From: Pseudomonadota bacterium
GTDB taxonomy: Bacteria > Desulfobacterota > Desulfobulbia > Desulfobulbales > Desulfocapsaceae
Direction: 5' to 3'
Length of the DNA stretch: 44,486 bases
NCBI GenBank assembly: GCA_018821785.1
Contig: JAHJLI010000243.1
Coordinates: 1-44,486, forward strand
A program made the translations under genes and the position numbers. Under the pieces are notes generated by a model. That model did not search any database. It was not told the origin of the DNA and worked only from the letters and a program-made list of their open reading frames with translations. Below, piece after piece: positions 33,347 through 39,786 of this stretch (its first letter is position 1; each line of letters starts with the position of its first letter).

Positions 33347-33813
33347 AAAGCGACACTCAAACACTCAAGGTCTGTAACGAGCGAGTAAGGCAACACGCCA
33401 AAGACTTACTTGACAAACTCCCCCTAGATCCTGCCTGGACGGTGACAATCAAGCCATGGAAAAAGGACAGGTCAGCTGCACAAAATAAACTAAGCCACAA
33501 ACATTACGGCCAGATTGCAAAGCAGATGTTTGAGACACCACGGGAGACAAAAGCCAGGTGCAAACTTTCCTACGCTCTGCCTATCCTTTTGGCTGAAAAT
33601 GAGGAGTTCGCAGACAGGTGGCACAAGTTCAGCAATGGCCTTTCATACGCTGAAATGCTGGAACTTGCCGACGAAATGCGGATGACAAGCAAGATGAACG
33701 TCAAGCAGATGTCGCGATACATAAACGATTACATGTTCGAGCACGAACAGAGCGGAATTCAATTGTCTCATCCTGGTGACATGTGGGCCGAGGCTATGGG
33801 GTTGAAACGATGA
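33343..33813 (+). CDS. NinB/Orf-like recombination protein
   Basis: A 156-residue protein. The core WTVTIKPWKKDRSAAQNKLSHKHYGQI (in residues 31-58, shown in two parts: VTIKPWKKDRS and AAQNKLSHKHY) has the RS..QN.. motif of lambda NinB (Orf), which aids Red recombination by acting on SSB-coated DNA. The C-terminal half is helical (YAEMLELADEM, MSRYINDYMFEHEQ). ATG 33343 overlaps the previous stop. Context with VRR-NUC and a Rad52-type annealing protein supports the assignment. Confidence 0.65.
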   Translation: MKSDTQTLKVCNERVRQHAKDLLDKLPLDPAWTVTIKPWKKDRSAAQNKLSHKHYGQIAKQMFETPRETKARCKLSYALPILLAENEEFADRWHKFSNGLSYAEMLELADEMRMTSKMNVKQMSRYINDYMFEHEQSGIQLSHPGDMWAEAMGLKR

Positions 33814-34094
33814 GCGCAAGTTTTCCTCAACTAACAAAACCTTTCAAGGGGTTGTCTTTTTGGATTGGCGGGGTGTTAATTCATGTCAATTTTGCCAAAA
33901 CATTGGTGTGGAGCGAACAGAATTACAACGGAAGCCAGCAGACTGATATTTTTTTTGGATTTAATAGAATTAGGAGAAGCACACTAAACAAGAAAATAAG
34001 AAAAATAGTTCATATTTCTGCGATATCTGTTGTGGTTGGACCTTTTAAGTTTATGGTTGGAATATCTGAACGCACACCAAAGAAAAATAAATAA
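33810..34094 (+). CDS. Hypothetical protein (94 aa)
   Basis: ATG 33810 overlaps the NinB-like stop (ATGA). The product is basic with beta-type hydrophobic stretches (LSFWIGGVLIHVNFAK, FKFMVGIS) and Arg/Lys clusters. No family recognised. Confidence 0.45.
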   Translation: MSASFPQLTKPFKGLSFWIGGVLIHVNFAKTLVWSEQNYNGSQQTDIFFGFNRIRRSTLNKKIRKIVHISAISVVVGPFKFMVGISERTPKKNK

Positions 34095-34144
34095 AACCCA
34101 TACGACCATCCGCAAGGTGCAGTTATTTGGGTGAGGTTGGATAA

Positions 34145-34405
34145 ATGAACGTAGCTCAATACAAAAATAGAGTAGCAGAAATAGGCTGTATAATATGTGG
34201 TTGCCCTGCCTGCCTGCACCATCCGAGGTTTTGTATTGGAATGTCGCAACGGTCAAGTGATTGGCTGGTAATTCCGCTATGCCCTGCACACCACCAGACA
34301 GGAGGGTTCGGGGTAGCGATTCACGCTAACAAGGTGGCGTTTGAGGGTAACTTTGGAACAGAGCAAGAACTACTCGCTAAAGTAATTCAGAACGTTGCAA
34401 AATAA
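34145..34405 (+). CDS. Ref/YbcO-like recombination nuclease
   Basis: An 86-residue small His-Me finger type nuclease like phage P1 Ref and E. coli YbcO. It has paired Cys near the start (IICGCPAC), then HH at 24-25, RSSDWLVIPLCPAHHQ (near 36-51) and the closing IHANKVAFEGNFG. In this family the Cys and His residues hold a zinc site next to the nuclease site. It is expected to act with recombinases on D-loops. GAGGTTGG precedes ATG 34145. Confidence 0.7.
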   Translation: MNVAQYKNRVAEIGCIICGCPACLHHPRFCIGMSQRSSDWLVIPLCPAHHQTGGFGVAIHANKVAFEGNFGTEQELLAKVIQNVAK

Positions 34406-34417
34406 TCTATTTTTTTG

Positions 34418-34446
34418 TTGACATACGCGACTGTTTTGCATATACT
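34418..34446 (+). promoter_or_regulatory. Strong promoter with overlapping inverted repeat
   Basis: TTGACA (34418-34423), 17-base spacer, TATACT (34441-34446). A CTGT-N6-ACAG inverted repeat with flanking ATAT covers the -10 and start region (about 34439-34468). It fits an operator bound by the ribbon-helix-helix protein encoded next. Confidence 0.7.
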
Positions 34447-34494
34447 GTTCACATACAGCATATATTAATTATCACTTAACACCGGAGTAACAGC

Positions 34495-34653
34495 ATGAGA
34501 AGAACGTTTCAACTAAGCAAGAGGCATGACGCGATTCTGCTATTAATGTCTACGAAGATCGGGGTAAACAAAACAGAGACGATCCAGCGAGCACTTGAGG
34601 CGCTCGAGGAAAAGGAGAAAAAAAGAGAGCTTGAGATTGGGAAGGTTGATTGA
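34495..34653 (+). CDS. Ribbon-helix-helix regulator (52 aa)
   Basis: The product starts RRTFQLSKRHDAILLLMS, then KIGVNKTETIQRALEAL: a beta strand with alternating polar residues followed by two helices and the NKTE turn of CopG/Arc-type ribbon-helix-helix repressors. A basic-acidic tail follows. GGAG lies upstream of ATG 34495. It probably represses its own promoter and the recombination genes downstream. Confidence 0.7.
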   Translation: MRRTFQLSKRHDAILLLMSTKIGVNKTETIQRALEALEEKEKKRELEIGKVD

Positions 34654-34689
34654 ATTTTTTATGTTTATTAACACAGGGGAGCAGCAAAT

Positions 34690-35490
34690 ATGATACCAGA
34701 GATTGACTTCGCAAAACTTAGAGAGGAAATACCATATAAGTGGAGGGTGCAAAGCTTTAGCAAGTTTAAGCCTTCAGCCTCTTGCGTTGCATATGTTGAC
34801 GCAAGGGACGTTATGGATTTACTTGACCTTGCCGTTGGCCCTGACCGTTGGCAGGATGACTATAAAGTTGTTGATGGTAGCTTGATGGCAGGGATTGGCA
34901 TAAAATGTGATAATGGTTGGGTGTGGAAGTGGGACACAGGGGTTGAGTCCCAAGTTGAAAAAGAGAAAGGCCAAGTTTCGGACGCATTCAAGAGGGCTGC
35001 TGTTCATTGGGGGATAGGGCGCTTTCTTTATAGATTGTCGATAGTCAACCTTCCGGCAAACGAAAAAAAGGAGAACGGGAACTATCCTTACCCTGTTGAC
35101 GGAAGTGGTAAGCGTATATGGGACGTGACCAAACACATCAACGACATGCACGGAATAAAAACACCAGCGCGGCCCGACGTTCCTAAGATATCTGTTGCCA
35201 TGTTCGAGAAAGGAATAGATTTCTTTGCTGAAAAACAGAAAACAATAGCAGATCTTGACAAGTGGTTTGCAGAGAAAAAACCTAGCTACAACATTCTAAG
35301 CGATACAGGCAAGGCCAAGGTTGACGGGTTTTTAAAGGACACCAAGGCTGATATGAAAGAAGCCAACGAAAGCAAGCCGACCACAGTACTCTGCCCACAG
35401 TTCGCAAGCCTGGTGCCAAGAATTGACTGCCAGGAATGTGAGTTGGTAAAAACATGCGAAGCATATAACAAGGGGGCAGACAATGGATGA
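34690..35490 (+). CDS. Rad52/22-family single-strand annealing protein
   Basis: A 266-residue phage Rad52-type annealase. The family core covers residues 12-125: IPYKWRVQSFS, VAYVDARDVMDLLD, DRWQDDYKVVDG, VWKWDTGVES, then DAFKRAAVHWGIGRFLYRLS. It anneals complementary single strands during phage recombination and replication. The C-terminus ends with a Cys cluster (residues about 236-260: LCPQF, CQECELVKTC) that may bind zinc. ATG 34690 after AGGGGAG; its end overlaps the next gene by eight bases. Confidence 0.9.
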   Translation: MIPEIDFAKLREEIPYKWRVQSFSKFKPSASCVAYVDARDVMDLLDLAVGPDRWQDDYKVVDGSLMAGIGIKCDNGWVWKWDTGVESQVEKEKGQVSDAFKRAAVHWGIGRFLYRLSIVNLPANEKKENGNYPYPVDGSGKRIWDVTKHINDMHGIKTPARPDVPKISVAMFEKGIDFFAEKQKTIADLDKWFAEKKPSYNILSDTGKAKVDGFLKDTKADMKEANESKPTTVLCPQFASLVPRIDCQECELVKTCEAYNKGADNG

Positions 35491-35857
35491 TAAATATTAC
35501 TTGCAGGACAGTCGCTCGTATGTCGGCAATGATATCCTTTTTTGGCGTGAAGGTGGCGGGTACACGACCAATGTAAGCGAGGCCGAGGTGTTCACAAAAG
35601 AGGAAGCTGTAAGTCAGCACAATAGTAGAGAGTCTGATATTCCTTGGCCTAAAGAATATATTGACACAAAAACACGGCCTGCCGTTGACATGCAGTATGT
35701 AGATCGAGATATTGCCTTACAGGGAACAGGAATTGAACTGATAAGGCCCGAGCGCATAAGAAGAAAATCACACCAATGCGGCCACTGTGGTAGTTTTTGC
35801 TCTACTTACCAGTATTACAACAGGCGCCCAAAGTGCGGACTAGATAACAGGCCATAG
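35483..35857 (+). CDS. Hypothetical zinc-binding phage protein (124 aa)
   Basis: The N-terminal 45 residues (YYLQDSRSYVGNDILFW, then GYTTNVSEAEVFTKEEA) fit small phage proteins found in recombination operons. The C-terminus has CGHCG and a later Cys (residues about 99-119), a likely metal site. Function unknown. Overlaps the annealase gene, so they are probably translated together. Confidence 0.6.
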   Translation: MDDKYYLQDSRSYVGNDILFWREGGGYTTNVSEAEVFTKEEAVSQHNSRESDIPWPKEYIDTKTRPAVDMQYVDRDIALQGTGIELIRPERIRRKSHQCGHCGSFCSTYQYYNRRPKCGLDNRP

Positions 35858-35885
35858 CAAAAAAACCAAACAACAAGGGGAAATA

Positions 35886-37229
35886 ATGACAACTGAAATA
35901 GCAAAAGTAAGCCAATTTAAAACTATTGGCGACGAGCTGATTGTCTCTATGACAGGGGAGATAATTGAGATCCAAAAAGAACTTGAGTTGAAATACAACG
36001 TGTCTTTAATACCTGAAGACCTGACAGACAAAGATAATTATAAACTTGTCCAATCTGCAGTCAGGGATATCAAAAATCCAAGGATAGCCCTTGAGAAAAA
36101 CAGGAAGGAAATAAGCGCTGTCCCTTTCAACTTGTGCAAAAAGATAAACGCAGCCGCGAAGCCAATAATGGAGTCGCTTGTTTCCCTCGAAACAGCCTGG
36201 AAGGCCGCAAAGGTTGAGTTCGACGAGAAAGTTGAACAGGAAAAGCTTGCCATTGCCAAAGCCGAGCAGGACCGCCTGGACGCCATCACAGCTAAAATCG
36301 AAGAAATAAAGGCACTGCCATTCGGGGCCATGAACAAAAGCTCTGAAGAGATTGCCGTTATTCTGGAAGGTGTGAAGGCCAACTACCCCGAAGAGTGGGG
36401 ATCTGACTACATTGTTGCAGCAAAAGACACTGTAGCCATGACCATTGAGCGCCTGGAAAACCTTCTTTCCGGCAAAAAGGCGCAGGAAGAACTTGAACGC
36501 CAACAGAAAGCAGAGGCCGAGCGCCTGGAGGCTGAACGTATCGCCGCCGAGAAAAAGGCCGACGAAGAACGGGCGGAGCAGGCCAGGCAGAACCAGATAG
36601 AAGCGGATCGCCTTGCAAAACTCCAGGCTGATATTGACAGGAAACAGAAAGAGGCTGAAGCTGAGCAGAAGAGGATGGACGCCGTCACAGACAGAATCAA
36701 ATCAATTGACAGTATCCCCGCTCGGAACATAGGGAAAAGCATAAGTTTTCTGCGTGATCTTGTTGTTGAGCTAAAGGATAGCGGTTTTGATTGGGCTGGC
36801 AGATACGCTAATGAAGCACAGGAAACAACCAACAAGACAATTGAAAGCTTGGAAAGTATTGTTGCTGAGAAAGAGGCGCAGGAGGAAGCAGAACATAAAG
36901 TAAAAACAGAAGCAGATAAGCTGGCAGCGGAACGGGCCGCAATGCAGAAGGAGAAGGACGAGCGAGAGGAGGCAGCCAAAGCCGAGGCCGAGGCAAAAGC
37001 CAAAGCTGAACGTGAGGAGCAGGAGCGGAAAGACGCCGAGGCCAGAACTCTATTAGCACTAAGAGAAAGAGAGAAGGCAGACAGGGAAAATGCGGAGTTG
37101 CAGGAGGCTAGAGTCTCTGAAACGGTTGCTGCAATGTGCGACTGTGTCGCGATCTTGGAAGAGGATGCGATAGAGATAATAAACGAGATCATTGCCGGAA
37201 ATATTCCGCACGTAACATTCGGAGCGTAA
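35886..37229 (+). CDS. Coiled-coil protein, DUF1351-like recombination-associated
   Basis: A 447-residue protein. Residues 1-120 are a globular start with KDNYKLVQSAVRDIKNPR and ALEKNRKEI, typical of DUF1351-type phage proteins that accompany annealases and exonucleases. Residues about 190-260 and 315-400 are long Glu/Ala/Arg/Lys coiled coils. A compact end with DCVAILEEDAIEIINEI follows. AAGGGGA precedes ATG 35886. Role presumed accessory to recombination or DNA binding. Confidence 0.65.
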   Translation: MTTEIAKVSQFKTIGDELIVSMTGEIIEIQKELELKYNVSLIPEDLTDKDNYKLVQSAVRDIKNPRIALEKNRKEISAVPFNLCKKINAAAKPIMESLVSLETAWKAAKVEFDEKVEQEKLAIAKAEQDRLDAITAKIEEIKALPFGAMNKSSEEIAVILEGVKANYPEEWGSDYIVAAKDTVAMTIERLENLLSGKKAQEELERQQKAEAERLEAERIAAEKKADEERAEQARQNQIEADRLAKLQADIDRKQKEAEAEQKRMDAVTDRIKSIDSIPARNIGKSISFLRDLVVELKDSGFDWAGRYANEAQETTNKTIESLESIVAEKEAQEEAEHKVKTEADKLAAERAAMQKEKDEREEAAKAEAEAKAKAEREEQERKDAEARTLLALREREKADRENAELQEARVSETVAAMCDCVAILEEDAIEIINEIIAGNIPHVTFGA

Positions 37230-37230
37230 A

Positions 37231-37410
37231 ATGCCAGAAGAAAAACAATATCACATAATAACAGTCTCAGTATACGCCACGACCGAAGACGCCGAGGAGG
37301 TGGCCGGCAAGATAAGGAATGTGCAAGGTGTTGGGAAAGTTACAGTCGAGCGAGATACGTGCGACACTGGAAGTATTGATGCGTCGTGGGTTGTTGGCGG
37401 TGTCTTCTGA
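37231..37410 (+). CDS. Small ferredoxin-like-fold hypothetical protein (59 aa)
   Basis: ATG 37231 follows the previous TAA by one base. The pattern IITVSVYATTEDAEEVAGK then VQGVGKVTVE suggests one alpha/beta unit of ACT or ferredoxin-like type. It ends overlapping the next start (TGATG). Function unknown. Confidence 0.55.
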   Translation: MPEEKQYHIITVSVYATTEDAEEVAGKIRNVQGVGKVTVERDTCDTGSIDASWVVGGVF

Positions 37411-37703
37411 TGTCAGATCAAAGAGTTCCCGACGTATCATACACTCGCACAATTGCCAGGGAGAATAGCAAAATCAAACACGGTCCGCGCAAGTCTGACC
37501 GGTTCGAGATGTTCGGCGCATATCAATTTTCAATGCGCCTGGACGGTGCAAATTTTAGCAAGGATATGCCAGTCAAAAAAAGCGATAGAACGGAGTTTTA
37601 CAATACAATGTTCAGGCTTCGCGTTAACGGTAAATGGTATGGTGACAAGAGATGCCAATTTTTTACGATGGCCGAGTGTATGGCTGTTATGGAGGCGTGG
37701 TGA
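37410..37703 (+). CDS. Hypothetical basic protein (97 aa)
   Basis: ATG 37410 overlaps the previous stop. Rich in Arg, Lys and aromatic residues, with a central RLDGANFSKDMP and an end helix FFTMAECMAVMEAW. No recognised domain. Followed after two bases by an apparently frameshifted gene. Confidence 0.5.
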   Translation: MSDQRVPDVSYTRTIARENSKIKHGPRKSDRFEMFGAYQFSMRLDGANFSKDMPVKKSDRTEFYNTMFRLRVNGKWYGDKRCQFFTMAECMAVMEAW

Positions 37704-37705
37704 AA

Positions 37706-37922
37706 ATGGACGAAGGAAATATGTATTTTGTTGATTTGCTTTTTGAGTCCCCTTGTGTTTTTTTGTGGGTATTCTGGACAAGGGTTTTACCAAACAGGAA
37801 CACACACAGACGGTTGCCCGTGGATAGGCATTGGTGGCGACAAAGAAAGAAAGAAATATGCAAAGAGGTCGTCATTACTAGAGCGGATGGCTCGTGAATA
37901 TTTCAAACAAAACTCAAACTAA
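37706..37922 (+). pseudogene. Small phage protein gene, apparently frameshifted at a T7 run
   Basis: ATG 37706 opens a frame (MDEGNMYFVDLLFESPCVF) that looks natural up to a run of seven T (37758-37764), after which that frame becomes an unlikely Arg/Trp-rich tail. The +1 frame after the run reads GYSGQGFYQTGTHTDGCPWIG and ends in a charged helix, stopping at TAA 37920-37922; it has no ATG of its own. With six T the two join into a 71-residue protein. Either the run is a sequencing or natural indel, or the ribosome shifts there. Confidence 0.55.
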
Positions 37923-37944
37923 GCAACAAAAAGGAGGTGGTTCA

Positions 37945-37992
37945 ATGGCAAAGATAGCAAGGGGACAAAAGGAGACTGGAAAAACTCCTTGA
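37945..37992 (+). CDS. 15-codon micro-ORF with strong ribosome site
   Basis: A near-perfect AAGGAGGTGG lies just before ATG 37945 and the frame encodes only MAKIARGQKETGKTP. A strong terminator follows. It may be a leader peptide, or the remnant start of a gene whose body was lost by recombination at the accessory-block border. Confidence 0.35.
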   Translation: MAKIARGQKETGKTP

Positions 37993-38018
37993 TAATATTT
38001 ATCGAGTTGGTGAGACGC

Positions 38019-38060
38019 GCCCGGAAAACTCTTCCCCCTTGTGGAGTTTTGCCGGGCTTT
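38019..38060 (+). terminator. Rho-independent-type terminator
   Basis: GCCCGG plus AAAACTC (38019-38031) pair with GAGTTTT plus GCCGGGC (38044-38057), a 13-bp stem with one bulged C and a 12-base loop, followed by TTTAT. The T-run is short. It ends the recombination operon before the mosaic accessory block. Confidence 0.75.
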
Positions 38061-38089
38061 ATGGGTAGAATGGTGAGCTGGTAGAGGAA

Positions 38090-38212
38090 TATAACGGACT
38101 AATAACCTGCCGCATAGCACAATGGCGGCAACTGTGAAATAATATTTGATAGTTCAAAACTTGCAGATTGAAAGGTCGTTCTGGCGGTCTGCGTTAATTT
38201 TTTGGTTAGGTG
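38090..38212 (-). repeat. attC-like site 1 (degenerate)
   Basis: Outer boxes TAAC (38092-38095) and GTTAGGTG (38205-38212) with inner boxes ATAACCTGCC and GCGTTAAT at the expected places, 123 bases in all. A further hairpin TGCCGC-N11-GCGGCA (38108-38130) lies inside. Pairing of the inner boxes is imperfect, so the call rests on its likeness to site 2 and the shared GTTAGGTG border before a gene start. Confidence 0.45.
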
Positions 38213-38218
38213 ATTTTT

Positions 38219-38440
38219 ATGAATAGAGAGCCAACTATACAGATACATTTTATTGATTATAAAACAGACAAGATTGTATTAAGGGAACTTGCAAGCCATG
38301 TCCCAAGGGTTGAGGATGAAATCCGTTTTGGTGGTATCGGGGCCGAAAGGTTTTACAAGGTAATACGCGTTGTTTGGGTTTATGACGAAAAAGAAGTCCC
38401 GGCAGGCCGTGTGAATGTCGGTGTAATTTACTGCACCTAA
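38219..38440 (+). CDS. Cassette-like hypothetical protein (73 aa)
   Basis: ATG 38219 lies just after the border GTTAGGTG, whose AGGTG also serves as the ribosome site. The product is beta-rich (IQIHFIDYKTDKIVLREL, then ERFYKVIRVVWVYDE and VNVGVIYCT) and may be a small SH3-like or OB-like fold. Its TAA stop is embedded in CACCTAAC, the outer box of attC-like site 2, the arrangement typical of integron cassettes. Function unknown. Confidence 0.6.
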   Translation: MNREPTIQIHFIDYKTDKIVLRELASHVPRVEDEIRFGGIGAERFYKVIRVVWVYDEKEVPAGRVNVGVIYCT

Positions 38441-38559
38441 CGTTTCTGTTAACCCGCCAGCCAACACGAAAGGAGAATAGAAGACATGAACGACAAGACA
38501 ACAGATAGTGGCAATCAGGGGAAATGCAGCGGGTCGGCTGTTGAACTAATTGTTAGGTG
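38434..38559 (-). repeat. attC-like recombination site 2
   Basis: Perfect 8-bp outer inverted boxes CACCTAAC (38434-38441) and GTTAGGTG (38552-38559); inner boxes GTTAAC (38448-38453) and GTTGAAC (38540-38546) differ by one extra base, the extrahelical base typical of attC. Spacers are 6 and 5 bases. On the minus strand the left end reads CCTAACAATTAGTTCAACAG and the right end TTAACAGAAACGTTAGG, very close to classical integron 59-base elements. So the site is oriented leftward, opposite to the flanking genes. Confidence 0.7.
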
Positions 38560-38569
38560 TTTTTTATGA
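38486..38569 (+). CDS. Possible 27-aa peptide inside attC-like site 2
   Basis: ATG 38486 has AAGGAG about ten bases upstream and the frame stops at TGA 38567-38569, overlapping the ATG of the PAPS-reductase-like gene. It could couple translation into that gene. The peptide (MNDKTTDSGNQGKCSGSAVE and a short tail) has no recognisable feature and spans most of the recombination-site-like sequence, so it may be non-functional. Confidence 0.3.
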   Translation: MNDKTTDSGNQGKCSGSAVELIVRCFL

Positions 38570-39369
38570 TTTGGAACAACATACCTGGGGCAACATATGA
38601 CCCAAAGAGAACTCAGATTTTTAGCTCTGGCGGTGGGGTGCAATCTGCGGCAATAACCGCCCTTATTGTGTTAGGGGAATTGCCCAGGCCTGATCTGGCC
38701 GTGATAGTGGACACGGAACGTGAGAAAAGCACCACATGGAAATACCTGGAATCAGTTACCGCACCGGCATTGGCTAGGGTTGGGATTGAAATACACCGCG
38801 TAAAGAAAAGTGACTATGCCACTTTTGACCTAGTGACCTGCGGGAAAATAGCAATCCCAGCGTTTACTTCGGCTAGTGAGCAAGTTGGAAAACTGCCAAC
38901 ATATTGCTCAGGCGAGTGGAAAACTAGAGTGATGCAACGGTGGGCAACAAGAAGCCAAGGGGTAAAGAAGGCGCAAACGTGGATCGGCTTTTCTGTGGAC
39001 GAAATAGGTCGGGCAGCTCGGATGATAAAACCTAAACCTGGTAAGTGGGGAGTAAGGTTCCCCCTGCTTGAGCGTAATATGGACAGGAACGATTGCCTGG
39101 CGTTGGTAAAGCAAATTGGATGGCCAGCGCCTCCACGTTCGAGCTGTTGGATGTGTCCCAATATGCACATGCGCGAATGGAGGGAAATAATGAACGGGCC
39201 GGATCGGGATAAGGTAGTTGACTTTGAGAGGAAGATTCGCCTGAAAGACCCTGATATTTGGCTGACGGATCAGTGTAAGCCAGTAGAAACGGCGGATTTT
39301 AGTATTATAAACGAATCAATGTGGGGAGACTCTGGCGCGGAATGCGACAGTGGACAGTGTTTCATATAG
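38566..39369 (+). CDS. PAPS-reductase-like PP-loop ATPase
   Basis: A 267-residue protein of the phage phosphoadenosine-phosphosulfate-reductase-like family. The PP-loop SSGGGVQS is at 20-27, followed by VIVDTEREKSTTWKYLE (near 45-61), YCSGEWKTRVMQRW near 120, FSVDEIGRA near 142 and a Cys pair CWMC near 196. These enzymes adenylate a substrate; relatives act in sulfate reduction, tRNA thiolation and DNA phosphorothioation (DndC). Next to a cytosine methyltransferase it may serve DNA modification, an inference. ATG 38566 lies seven bases after the border GTTAGGTG; CACCTAAC follows its stop by four bases. Confidence 0.75.
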   Translation: MIWNNIPGATYDPKRTQIFSSGGGVQSAAITALIVLGELPRPDLAVIVDTEREKSTTWKYLESVTAPALARVGIEIHRVKKSDYATFDLVTCGKIAIPAFTSASEQVGKLPTYCSGEWKTRVMQRWATRSQGVKKAQTWIGFSVDEIGRAARMIKPKPGKWGVRFPLLERNMDRNDCLALVKQIGWPAPPRSSCWMCPNMHMREWREIMNGPDRDKVVDFERKIRLKDPDIWLTDQCKPVETADFSIINESMWGDSGAECDSGQCFI

Positions 39370-39373
39370 TTCT

Positions 39374-39402
39374 CACCTAACATGGTTTAGGCCGACTGAG
39401 AA
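39374..39402 (+). repeat. attC-like half site, second copy of the 25-bp element
   Basis: CACCTAAC (39374-39381) continues as ATGGTTTAGGCCGACTGAG. Bases 39378-39402 are identical to the element on the minus strand at 29470-29446. It lies four bases after the PAPS-reductase-like stop. A matching right half is not found before the next gene at 39457. Confidence 0.65.
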
Positions 39403-39456
39403 TTCTTACCAACATATAGAGAACGAAAAACATTACACGTTTATGGAGATAACATC

Positions 39457-39645
39457 GTGAGTAACGACACAATAAAGTGTCCTAGCCAAAGAGGAGCGAG
39501 AGTTAGCCTTTCCTGGTGCGAAATGGCTCAACACGAAGCGTTTTGCCCGAGCGGGCCCAACGGGTGCAGAAATAATAAACGGCGCGAGAGGAGCGAATTT
39601 CAGCGTCGGATGGACAACAAAGTAATTGAAGTAAAAAGTGATTAA
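39457..39645 (+). CDS. Cys-containing small protein (62 aa)
   Basis: GTG 39457 follows GGAG at suitable distance. It has four Cys (IKCPSQ, SWCEM, FCPSG, NGCRN) that could hold a zinc or be part of a small metal-binding family, and a basic tail. No family recognised. The 141 bases after it hold a repeat and a hairpin rather than a gene. Confidence 0.55.
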   Translation: MSNDTIKCPSQRGARVSLSWCEMAQHEAFCPSGPNGCRNNKRRERSEFQRRMDNKVIEVKSD

Positions 39646-39663
39646 GATACGATACTGGTGCCT

Positions 39664-39706
39664 GGCGGCCTTGCTCGCGTGGGGCTGGCCGGGTGTTGTT
39701 TTTTAA
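39664..39706 (+). repeat. 43-bp intergenic repeat C, copy 1
   Basis: About 80% identical to 40575-40617. The shared core is GGCTGGCCGGG followed by a T-run ending TTTTTTAA, so it may be a terminator. It lies upstream of the cytosine methyltransferase gene. Confidence 0.7.
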
Positions 39707-39732
39707 TTAATGCCGATTTAAGATGCAGGCCC

Positions 39733-39775
39733 AAAGCGGATGGGCTATGCCGCTGGATTTGTTTATGTCCGCTTT
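39733..39775 (+). repeat. Hairpin in the leader of the methyltransferase gene
   Basis: AAAGCGGA (39733-39740) pairs perfectly with TCCGCTTT (39768-39775) around a 27-base loop. It ends 11 bases before the ATG and its right arm touches the AAGG ribosome site, so it could affect translation. Confidence 0.5.
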
Positions 39776-39786
39776 AAGGTTTTTTT

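Noticed and set aside
34445..34462. LexA box in front of the ribbon-helix-helix gene
   Set aside because: The CTGT and ACAG halves are six bases apart rather than eight.
36407..37192. Long reverse-strand open frame (261 codons) and a similar one at 13540-14124
   Set aside because: Both are shadows of coiled-coil genes: Ser/Ala-rich translations of the complementary strand of Glu/Lys/Ala codons.
38061..38165. tRNA-like text (AGCTGGTAGAG followed by a loop-like stretch and TTCAAAA)
   Set aside because: No seven-base acceptor stem, the anticodon stem is poor and the T-arm does not pair. The same bases fit an attC-like segment better.
39733..39775. Riboswitch upstream of the methyltransferase gene
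   Set aside because: Only one hairpin with no conserved aptamer-like core recognised.
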